Positions 1 through 5,522 of a stretch of 8,433 nt of DNA are shown piece after piece. The DNA comes from XYD12-FULL-36-8 sp041739035 (GTDB lineage Bacteria; Bacteroidota; Ignavibacteria; Ignavibacteriales; Ignavibacteriaceae). The DNA lies in NCBI GenBank assembly GCA_041739035.1, contig JBGSOQ010000245.1:1-8433 (forward strand). Direction: 5' to 3'. The notes under the pieces were generated by a model. That model saw only the letters and a program-made list of their open reading frames with translations, ran no database searches and was not told the origin of the DNA. The position numbers and the translations under genes were made by a program. Numbering within the stretch: position 1 is the stretch's first letter; each line of letters opens with the position of its first letter.

Positions 1-726
1 CTGAGCAATCTTCTCTAGAATTGGAAGAAGATCTTTCATTGCAGAGATTTTTTTATCATGAATTAAAATGAATGGATCTTCAAGAACTGATTCCATTGAT
101 TCAGGATCGGTTACGAAGTAAGGTGAAAGATAGCCGCGATCGAACTGCATTCCTTCAACAACATCTAATGATGTTTCGGTACCTTTTGCTTCTTCAACTG
201 TGATAACGCCATCTTTTCCGACTTTTTCCATAGCATCTGCAATAAGATTTCCGATTGATGTATCATTGTTTGCAGATATTGATCCAACTTGCGCGATTTC
301 ATTTCTGCCTTCAACATCTTTGCTCACAGATTTAAGATGTTCAATAACTTTTATAACTGCTTTATCAATTCCTCTTTTTAAATCCATTGGATTTGCGCCT
401 GCAGTAACGTTCTTCAAACCTTCTCTGTAAATAGCTTGAGCAAGAACAGTTGCTGTAGTAGTTCCATCACCGGCAACATCACTGGTTTTGGATGCAACTT
501 CTCTAACCATTTGTGCACCCATATTTTCAGTTGCGTCTTCAAGTTCAATTTCTTTTGCAACGGTAACACCATCTTTAGTAACTGTTGGTGCACCAAATTT
601 TTTCTCAAGAATAACATTACGGCCTTTTGGACCTAATGTAACTTTAACAGCATTTGCTAATTTGTCCACACCTTTTTTGAGTTTGGTGCGTGCTTCGCTG
701 TCATATTCAATTAATTTTGAGCCCAT
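1..726 (-). CDS. groEL: Chaperonin GroEL (Hsp60), N-terminal 242 residues, cut by the left window edge
   Basis: GroEL is the ATP-driven cytoplasmic folding chamber: two rings of seven subunits that work with the GroES lid. The visible part covers the equatorial and intermediate domains and the start of the apical domain. The ATP-site segments GPKGRNV (residues 32-38) and GDGTTTATV (86-94) are present. Asp52 and Asp87 fall at the same numbers as the nucleotide-site and catalytic aspartates of the E. coli protein. The apical segment FDRGYLSPYF is present, and Leu234 and Leu237 match the hydrophobic substrate/GroES-binding leucines. The reading frame is open to base 1, so the C-terminal half lies outside. 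The start ATG (complement of 724-726) has an AGGAG ribosome site upstream and lies 35 bp after the groES stop, giving the usual groES-groEL operon. Nothing is abnormal in the visible part. Confidence 0.98.
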   Translation of the reverse strand, partial: MGSKLIEYDSEARTKLKKGVDKLANAVKVTLGPKGRNVILEKKFGAPTVTKDGVTVAKEIELEDATENMGAQMVREVASKTSDVAGDGTTTATVLAQAIYREGLKNVTAGANPMDLKRGIDKAVIKVIEHLKSVSKDVEGRNEIAQVGSISANNDTSIGNLIADAMEKVGKDGVITVEEAKGTETSLDVVEGMQFDRGYLSPYFVTDPESMESVLEDPFILIHDKKISAMKDLLPILEKIAQ

Positions 727-761
727 TTATTTTCTCCTTTATTTTGTTTTCAGTTTTAATT

Positions 762-1058
762 TTAACCAACTATTGCAAAGACGTCGCTTTCGCGCATTAT
801 CAAATAATCGTCGCCGTCAACAGTAACTTCAGTACCACTGTACTTACCGTAAAGAACTTTGTCGCCTTCTTTAACTTCCAGTTTGATGATCTTTCCATCA
901 TCAGCAACTTTGCCCGGACCAACTGCTACGACTGTACCTTCAATTGGTTTTTCTTTCGCTGTATCGGGTAGTATGATTCCGCCTTTGCTTTTTTCTTCTG
1001 CTTCCATTGGTTTGATCACAACACGATCTGCGAGGGGTTTTAATTTTAGTTTAGCCAT
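762..1058 (-). CDS. groES: Co-chaperonin GroES (Hsp10)
   Basis: GroES forms the heptameric lid that closes the GroEL chamber during ATP-driven folding in the cytoplasm. The 98-residue product has the family's normal length. It begins KLKPLADRVVIKP, the typical first strand. The mobile loop that touches GroEL is present around residues 19-36, with the hydrophobic GGIILPD tripeptide region. It is followed by EGTVVAVGPGK, and the protein ends with DYLIMRESDVFAIVG, the normal closing strand. The ATG has an AGAGGT ribosome site 7 bases upstream. It is the first gene of a groES-groEL operon read leftwards. Transcription should start from the promoter at 1132-1160 and be repressed by HrcA through the CIRCE operator at 1107-1133. 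Confidence 0.98.
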   Translation of the reverse strand: MAKLKLKPLADRVVIKPMEAEEKSKGGIILPDTAKEKPIEGTVVAVGPGKVADDGKIIKLEVKEGDKVLYGKYSGTEVTVDGDDYLIMRESDVFAIVG

Positions 1059-1106
1059 GTTTTTTACCTCTAAATTGTTGATTTTTGATTAGTTTTGTAA
1101 CTTTTA

Positions 1107-1133
1107 TTAGCACTCTATTTTGATGAGTGCTAA
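1107..1133 (-). promoter_or_regulatory. CIRCE operator (HrcA binding site) of groES-groEL
   Basis: The sequence is a perfect match to the consensus TTAGCACTC-N9-GAGTGCTAA: arms 1107-1115 and 1125-1133, with the 9-base spacer TATTTTGAT. CIRCE is the inverted repeat bound by the HrcA repressor, which depends on GroEL activity to stay active; binding blocks transcription until heat stress titrates GroEL. Here the outer arm overlaps the -10 box by two bases, and the expected transcription start falls near 1124-1126, so the element would also form a stem at the 5' end of the mRNA. It lies 48 bases upstream of the groES start. Confidence 0.97.
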
Positions 1134-1160
1134 TATAATCATTTTGGATAGATTTGTCAA
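1132..1160 (-). promoter_or_regulatory. Sigma70-type promoter of groES-groEL
   Basis: Read on the minus strand, there is a perfect -35 box TTGACA (complement of 1155-1160), a 17-base spacer (1138-1154) and a -10 box TATATT (complement of 1132-1137), 5 of 6 to consensus. The -10 box overlaps the CIRCE operator, as expected of a vegetative promoter under HrcA control. The close fit to the E. coli-type consensus, rather than a Bacteroides-type -7/-33 promoter, is notable for the proposed lineage. The boxes are seen directly; activity is inferred. Confidence 0.82.
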
Positions 1161-1179
1161 GATTGAGCCAAAATCAATA

Positions 1180-1258
1180 GAACGCTGATGACGCAGATTC
1201 AACTGATTTTCGCAGATTAAATCTGTGCGAATCTGCCTAATCTGTGTCATCTGTGTGC
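1180..1258. repeat. 79-bp imperfect palindrome, probable dispersed intergenic repeat
   Basis: The two 39-base arms (1180-1218 and 1220-1258) mirror each other around A1219. Counting by eye, 28 positions pair as Watson-Crick, 4 as G-T and 7 mismatch. The core CAGATT-A-AATCTG is perfect. The arms are built from short recurring pieces such as CGCAGATT, AATCTG and GATGACGC/GTGTCATC. This wording (GCTGATGACGCAGATT and its complement) resembles palindromic repeats I recall scattered between genes in several bacterial genomes of this group, but only one copy is in this window. It lies between the divergent groES promoter and the gene at 1328. There is no reading frame in it and no T-tract for a terminator. 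Confidence 0.72.
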
Positions 1259-1327
1259 CATTGACTTGAAGCTAAATTTTTACAAGGATTTAGTTAAGTT
1301 TCAGTAAGGAAAATTATTCTTATAACA

Positions 1328-2116
1328 ATGCTCTCATTTCTTAAAAACGAACTAACATCGCTTAAAAATCACACAAAGACTTTAGATAGAAAAGTCCTTA
1401 CCATTTTTTTGAGTGTGGCAGTTCTGCAGACAATTTCGTGGTACATTACTTCACGGAAGTTCTTCAGGGCTAATCTCTTTGACCAGTACCAATTTCATCC
1501 GCAAGTTTATTTGATCGAATACCTCTACTGGTTCATTGGTGATTTTATCACTTTCTTTATCCTTCCGGTTCTCGTTATCCGCCTTTTCTTCAAAGAGAAA
1601 TTATCAAGCTATGGTTTGCAAATAGGGGATTACAAAACCGGCTTGAAAATCACCTTAATCTTTATCTTAATCATGCTTCCGCTTGTGTGGTTTGCTTCCG
1701 CATCGAGTTCGTTCGCAAATGTGTATCCTCATTTGAATTCAGCAAGAGAATCATGGACGATTTTCTTAATCTACGAAATTGGTTTGCTTGTTTACATGAT
1801 TGCATGGGAATTTGTCTGGCGCGGATTCATGCTGTTTGGTCTTTATGAAAAGTTTGGATTCTATTCCATCTTTATTCAGATGATTCCGTTTGTTATTTTA
1901 CATAACGGAAAACCAATGCTTGAAACATTCGGCGCAATTGTGGCCGGGTTAGCTTTAGGAATTTTGGCTCTGCGGACTAAATCGATTTTATATTGCGTGA
2001 TAGCTCACATGAGCGTTATGTTCAGCATAGATTTAATTTCAACTTTAAGATACCAAGCTAACGATTTTGGAGTAGGTTTTTCTTCACTAATGAATATTAT
2101 CAAAACATTATTTTGA
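1328..2116 (+). CDS. CPBP-family (CAAX protease/bacteriocin-processing-like) membrane protease homologue
   Basis: This is a 262-residue integral membrane protein with about seven hydrophobic segments (roughly 25-43, 62-88, 106-126, 145-165, 178-192, 199-216, 219-238). The second half carries the marks of CPBP intramembrane metalloproteases, relatives of eukaryotic Rce1. Motif 1 appears as WEFVWRG (Glu161, Arg165), where many members have EExxxR, so the first Glu is Trp. Motif 2 is FVILH (Phe188, His192). Motif 3 begins at His227 (HMSVM), with Met231 where Asn or Asp is common. The key Glu, Arg and both His are kept, so it may still be active, although the substrate is unknown. CPBP proteins act in prenyl-protein processing, bacteriocin self-immunity or signalling. 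The ribosome site is weak (AAGGA well upstream of the ATG), so the start is fairly sure only by frame and hydrophobic pattern. pdxJ follows after 8 bp. Confidence 0.82.
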   Translation: MLSFLKNELTSLKNHTKTLDRKVLTIFLSVAVLQTISWYITSRKFFRANLFDQYQFHPQVYLIEYLYWFIGDFITFFILPVLVIRLFFKEKLSSYGLQIGDYKTGLKITLIFILIMLPLVWFASASSSFANVYPHLNSARESWTIFLIYEIGLLVYMIAWEFVWRGFMLFGLYEKFGFYSIFIQMIPFVILHNGKPMLETFGAIVAGLALGILALRTKSILYCVIAHMSVMFSIDLISTLRYQANDFGVGFSSLMNIIKTLF

Positions 2117-2124
2117 GGTTATAA

Positions 2125-2838
2125 ATGAGATTTGCATTAAACATTGATCATATTGCAACACTTAGAAACGCGAGGGGAGAAACACAGCCCGATCCGGTTA
2201 CTGCCGCATTGCTTGCCGAACAAGCCGGAGTGGATGGAATTGTCGTGCATTTGCGTGAAGACAGAAGACACATTAACGAAAGAGATGTTCGTCTTCTGAG
2301 AGAATTGATTACCACAAAACTCGATTTGGAAATGGCAGCAACCGAAGAGATAATTAAAATTGCATGCGATGTCGGTCCTGAATTGGCAACCATTGTTCCG
2401 GAAAAAAGACAAGAGCTAACAACCGAGGGCGGAATAAGTGTAATTGATAATGTTGCTCGATTGAAAGAAACAGTTAGTACCCTGCATAAATTTGATATTG
2501 AAGTCTCGATGTTTATTGAGCCGGATATAAACCAAATTGATGCTTCCGCTGAAATTGATGCAGATTATGTTGAATTGCACACCGGAGTTTTTGCAAATGC
2601 TCTCACCGAAGAAGAACAGTTTGATGAACTCGACAGAATTAGAACTGCGGCTAAGCATGCAAAAAAGCTTGGACTAGGCGTAAATGCAGGACATGGTTTG
2701 AATTACTCCAACATTAAAATTTTCCGCGAGCTTGAAGATATTGATGAAGTAAGCATTGGTCACGCAATACTTGCACGCGCAGTTTTTGTGGGACTTAAAG
2801 AAGCAGTGAGAGAGATGTTTGAGCTGTTGAGAAGTTAG
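2125..2838 (+). CDS. pdxJ: Pyridoxine 5'-phosphate synthase PdxJ
   Basis: PdxJ condenses 1-deoxy-D-xylulose 5-phosphate with the aminoacetone phosphate made by PdxA to give pyridoxine 5'-phosphate, the ring-closing step of the DXP-dependent vitamin B6 pathway. It is a cytoplasmic TIM-barrel enzyme that forms an octamer in E. coli. At 237 residues it is near the usual length. The N-terminal signature LNIDHIATLRNARG is intact. Residues matching the E. coli active site are present: His42 (in VVHLREDRRHI), Glu69 (in LEMA), Glu150 (in VELHTG) and His190 (in NAGHGL). VPEKRQELTTEGG and IGHAILARAV near the end are also typical. A GAGG ribosome site (2115-2118) overlaps the TGA stop of the upstream membrane protein gene, so translation of the two is probably coupled. 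Confidence 0.97.
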   Translation: MRFALNIDHIATLRNARGETQPDPVTAALLAEQAGVDGIVVHLREDRRHINERDVRLLRELITTKLDLEMAATEEIIKIACDVGPELATIVPEKRQELTTEGGISVIDNVARLKETVSTLHKFDIEVSMFIEPDINQIDASAEIDADYVELHTGVFANALTEEEQFDELDRIRTAAKHAKKLGLGVNAGHGLNYSNIKIFRELEDIDEVSIGHAILARAVFVGLKEAVREMFELLRS

Positions 2839-2940
2839 GAGAAAGAGCAATAGCTATTACTTGGCTGTTATGGACGATTCCATGACAGAATTACATTTTG
2901 GTACGATGCGACCGTAACAACCTAGAAAAAGGAGTCTAAA
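2839..2940 (+). other. Short intergenic region with a weak spaced inverted repeat
   Basis: The 102-bp gap between pdxJ and the peptidase gene holds the perfect 10-base palindrome AATAGCTATT (2849-2858). It also holds a spaced inverted repeat: GGCTGTTATGG (2863-2873) against CCGTAACAACC (2912-2922), with 9 Watson-Crick pairs and one G-T of 11 positions across a 38-base gap. It ends with a strong ribosome site AAAGGAG (2928-2934), 6 bases before the ATG at 2941. I see no clear promoter boxes and no T-tract terminator, so whether the peptidase gene is transcribed with pdxJ cannot be decided from the sequence. Confidence 0.4.
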
Positions 2941-5310
2941 ATGAAAAAAGTTATACTAAGAATCTTGTTCTTCATTTTAAACATACAGATAATTCTCTTT
3001 CCACAGTCCCCAGTTGTTCAGCAGATATTAGATTCAGTAAATTTAGATTCCTTATCGTACTTTGTAGGAGAACTATCAGGCGAGATTCCAACAATTGTTG
3101 ATGGTACATTACAAACGATTTCATCTCGCCACAAAGATCATCTAGGTAATCATTTAGCTGAGACGTACCTAAAACAAAAAATGCAGTCTTACGGATTACC
3201 AACCACAATACAATCTTGTCTTCTATATAGCACAACTGCAAAAAATGTTTTGGCAACTCAAGTCGGCACACAATTCCCAAATAAAAAGTATATTATTTGC
3301 GCTCATTATGATGCTTTTACTTTCGATATTGTTGCTCCAGGTGCTGATGATAATGCAAGCGGAACGGCTGCAGTAATAGAATCCGCGAGAATTTTTTCAC
3401 AACACTCATTTCCTTTCACGATTGTCTATGCCCTTTGGGATGAAGAAGAACAAGGAATCATAGGCAGTAGTTATTATGCAACTCAAGCAACGAATGTGGG
3501 TGATTCTATCCTTGGGGTAATTAATATGGATATGATTGCTTATGATTCGAATGATGATGGCATATGCAATGTGCACAATCGTGATGTTGGATCATCAACA
3601 CAACTTTACAATGAGATGTTAGAAGTAAATACTCAATATGAAATCAACCTGAATATAGTTTCTTATGATCCGGGTTATACGTTCAGCGATCATGCTTCCT
3701 TCTGGGGAAAAGGATTTGGTGCTATTTTGCTCATTGAAGATGAAAATGATTTTAATAAATATTATCATACTGTAAATGACCTTCTTCAATATTTTAATAA
3801 ATCATATTTTGTAAAATCTGTAAAGCTGGCATTAGGTACAATGGCTTCATTGGCAATGAATCTGAATCTCGATATTTTCCATACACCTATTGCTTCTATG
3901 ATAACCCCACAAATTGTCAAAACGAATTCGTTAATTTCTACGGACTTACCAATCGATTCAGGTACACTGGCTCCAAGACTGTATTATAGAACAAGACAGG
4001 GTGCTGAATCATTTAGGCTATTTACTGAAGTAATTGGAATTCCAGCTGGAAATGGTTCCTATGATTTTACCTTGCCTGCTTTAGTTCTTGGTAGTGTCGT
4101 TCAGTATTATATAGCAGTGCAGGATGCAAACGGAAATATTTCAAAGACATTACCTCTTGGCGGTAGCGGATTTAATCCTCCAGGTAATATTCCTCCCAAA
4201 ACATTTTTTCAATTTTATGTAGCTGATCTCGCTTTCGTTATGTCTGATGATGCAAATAGTATTGATAGTTGGACTTCTAGTGGAGGCTGGAATATTACTT
4301 CCGAGAAATATGTCTCTGCACCCTTCTCATTTACAGATTCTCCCACTGGCAATTATATCTCACATGCAAATGCGTCACTTAAATACAATAATCAAATTGA
4401 TCTTGTGAATGTTCTTGGTGCATTGCTTGAGTATGATGCACAATGGGATATTCAAAGTCATCTGGATTATGGGCAAGTACAAATCTCAACTAATAACGGG
4501 ATAACATGGATTCCACTAGCTGGACAATATACAAGACTTGGTACAGGTGCTTTTCAACCAAATGGCGAACCGCTTTATGATGGTATTCAGTCATCATGGA
4601 TACACGAAGTAATTGATATTTCAAGTTTTACAAATTATCCAATCTCGTTAAGGTTTTTGTTGAGAAGTGATCGAACAGGAAATCAAGATGGATGGTATAT
4701 TGATAATATTAAAATTTCTTTTTATAGCGATGCAGTTCCAGTCGAACTCTCCTCATTTTCAGCTTCAGCAAATAGTAAAGAAGTAACTCTTAACTGGTCA
4801 ACTGCTACGGAACTTAACAACCAAGGATTTGAAGTACAGAGAAAATTTAGCAATAATAATTTTGTAACAATTGGCTCAGTAAAAGGAAACGGAACAACAA
4901 CCTCTCCAAACAATTATGCTTACATTGATAAACTTTTTGATGCTGGAAAATATTTTTATCGACTCAAGCAGATTGACTTTGGAGGAAAGTATGAGTACTC
5001 ACAAGTAATAGAAGTAAATTGGGGTCCATTTACTACATACAAGCTTGAGCAGAATTATCCCAATCCTTTCAACCCAAGCACAAAAATTTCTTTCGCTATT
5101 CCCCTCTTGGGAGGGGCGAGGGGTGGGTCGGTGACATTAAAAATTTACGATGTACTCGGCAACGAAGTGAGAACATTGATTAATAAAGAAATGGAAGCTG
5201 GCTATCACTCAATAGATTTTAACGCAAGTGATTTACCAAGCGGAGTGTACTTCTATCAATTGCAAGCTGGTTCGTTTATTGAGACGAAGAAGATGGTTTT
5301 GTTAAGGTGA
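2941..5310 (+). CDS. Secreted M28-family zinc peptidase with T9SS type A sorting domain
   Basis: This 789-residue exported peptidase has a Sec signal peptide at residues 1-22 (MKK, then a hydrophobic run ending FPQS). The M28 catalytic domain (about 35-305) shows the full two-zinc set: His122 and Asp124 (AHYDAF), Asp136 (PGADDNASG), Glu169/Glu170 (DEEEQGIIGS), Asp197 (NMDMIAY) and His251 (SDHASF). Members are mostly aminopeptidases, so peptide N-terminal trimming is the likely reaction. Residues about 315-425 form an Ig-like linker. Residues 434-595 form a beta-sandwich ending DGWYIDNI, as in MAM-like or M6-peptidase accessory domains. Residues 598-694 form an FN3-like module, and about 700-789 the T9SS sorting domain (NYPNPFNPST, KIYDVLGNEV, GVYFYQL). 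The protein should therefore cross the outer membrane by T9SS and be released or anchored at the surface. PLLGGARGGS (721-730) looks like a repeat-derived insert. The AAAGGAG ribosome site supports the start. Confidence 0.94.
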   Translation: MKKVILRILFFILNIQIILFPQSPVVQQILDSVNLDSLSYFVGELSGEIPTIVDGTLQTISSRHKDHLGNHLAETYLKQKMQSYGLPTTIQSCLLYSTTAKNVLATQVGTQFPNKKYIICAHYDAFTFDIVAPGADDNASGTAAVIESARIFSQHSFPFTIVYALWDEEEQGIIGSSYYATQATNVGDSILGVINMDMIAYDSNDDGICNVHNRDVGSSTQLYNEMLEVNTQYEINLNIVSYDPGYTFSDHASFWGKGFGAILLIEDENDFNKYYHTVNDLLQYFNKSYFVKSVKLALGTMASLAMNLNLDIFHTPIASMITPQIVKTNSLISTDLPIDSGTLAPRLYYRTRQGAESFRLFTEVIGIPAGNGSYDFTLPALVLGSVVQYYIAVQDANGNISKTLPLGGSGFNPPGNIPPKTFFQFYVADLAFVMSDDANSIDSWTSSGGWNITSEKYVSAPFSFTDSPTGNYISHANASLKYNNQIDLVNVLGALLEYDAQWDIQSHLDYGQVQISTNNGITWIPLAGQYTRLGTGAFQPNGEPLYDGIQSSWIHEVIDISSFTNYPISLRFLLRSDRTGNQDGWYIDNIKISFYSDAVPVELSSFSASANSKEVTLNWSTATELNNQGFEVQRKFSNNNFVTIGSVKGNGTTTSPNNYAYIDKLFDAGKYFYRLKQIDFGGKYEYSQVIEVNWGPFTTYKLEQNYPNPFNPSTKISFAIPLLGGARGGSVTLKIYDVLGNEVRTLINKEMEAGYHSIDFNASDLPSGVYFYQLQAGSFIETKKMVLLR
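5101..5128 (+). repeat. GC-rich hairpin repeat lying in frame inside the T9SS sorting domain
   Basis: CCCCTC (5101-5106) and GAGGGG (5111-5116) form a perfect 6-bp stem around TTGG, followed by the G-rich tail CGAGGGGTGGGT. The stretch stands out sharply against the AT-rich gene. It encodes PLLGGARGGS at residues 721-730, in the loop between two sorting-domain strands where related domains, as I recall them, have about five residues such as PESG. This suggests a dispersed GC-rich palindrome that landed in frame and is tolerated in a loop. Only one full copy is in the window, so repeat status is inferred. Confidence 0.55.
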
Positions 5311-5362
5311 AACGTCAAACGTGAAAGGGGAAACATAAGACGTGAAATGTGAAAAGTGAAAT
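5307..5362 (+). repeat. 7-bp tandem repeat, eight units of GTGAAAN
   Basis: The stretch is exactly 56 bases and divides into eight heptads: GTGAAAC, GTCAAAC, GTGAAAG, GGGAAAC, ATAAGAC, GTGAAAT, GTGAAAA and GTGAAAT. Five units keep GTGAAA exactly (5307, 5321, 5342, 5349, 5356), all on a 7-base register. The first unit contains the TGA stop (5308-5310) of the peptidase gene, so the array starts at the very end of the coding region. The middle units have drifted, suggesting an old array. No coding role is visible. Confidence 0.85.
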
Positions 5363-5390
5363 GTAGGGGCATGATGCATCGTGCCCTTAC
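5363..5390. repeat. 28-bp near-perfect palindrome
   Basis: GTAGGGGCATGATG (5363-5376) pairs with CATCGTGCCCTTAC (5377-5390): 12 of 14 positions are Watson-Crick and 2 are G-T. It follows directly on the 7-bp tandem array. The unit GTAGGGGC...GATGCATC...GCCC..TAC resembles palindromes I recall as dispersed between genes in diverse bacteria. As RNA it would make a strong hairpin, but no T-tract follows, so it is not a standard terminator. It may still protect the 3' end of the peptidase mRNA. Confidence 0.75.
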
Positions 5391-5405
5391 TGTACTACCT
5401 CTTCC

Positions 5406-5427
5406 TGACCGCTTCCGGCGGTGGTCA
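5406..5427. repeat. Small GC-rich hairpin (TGACCGC...GCGGTGGTCA)
   Basis: ACCGC (5408-5412) pairs with GCGGT (5418-5422) around TTCCG. Alternatively the outer TGACC (5406-5410) can pair with GGTCA (5423-5427). The GC-rich wording against the AT-rich background suggests a third dispersed repeat type rather than a regulatory site, but I see one copy only. No T-tract follows. Confidence 0.5.
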
Positions 5428-5522
5428 TTCCAAAAATAAGTAAATTAACGTCATGGATGTTTTAACAGATCAACAACGTCACGCTTTATTTATTTCATGT
5501 AAAATTTTAAATTTAAAGTTAT
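5428..5522 (+). other. AT-rich leader upstream of the 5523 gene
   Basis: The 95 bases before the ATG at 5523 are AT-rich. A loose promoter-like pair, TTAACA (5462-5467) and TTTATT (5485-5490) with a 17-base spacer, is the best I can find, but the -10 matches only 4 of 6 bases. There is no purine-rich ribosome site directly before the ATG (AATTTAAAGTTAT), a leader type common in Bacteroidota relatives where AT-rich leaders replace a Shine-Dalgarno site. Confidence 0.25.

Noticed and set aside
200..1092. Plus-strand open frames across 200-1092
   Set aside because: They are antisense shadows of groEL and groES, which are unmistakable on the minus strand.
5101..5310. Possible frameshift or sequencing error at the GC-rich stretch in the sorting domain
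   Set aside because: The frame stays intact before (NYPNPFNPST) and after (LKIYDVLGNEV) the stretch, so the insert is in frame.
5307..5427. CRISPR array
   Set aside because: The repeat unit is only 7 bp, is contiguous without spacers, and there are no cas genes.
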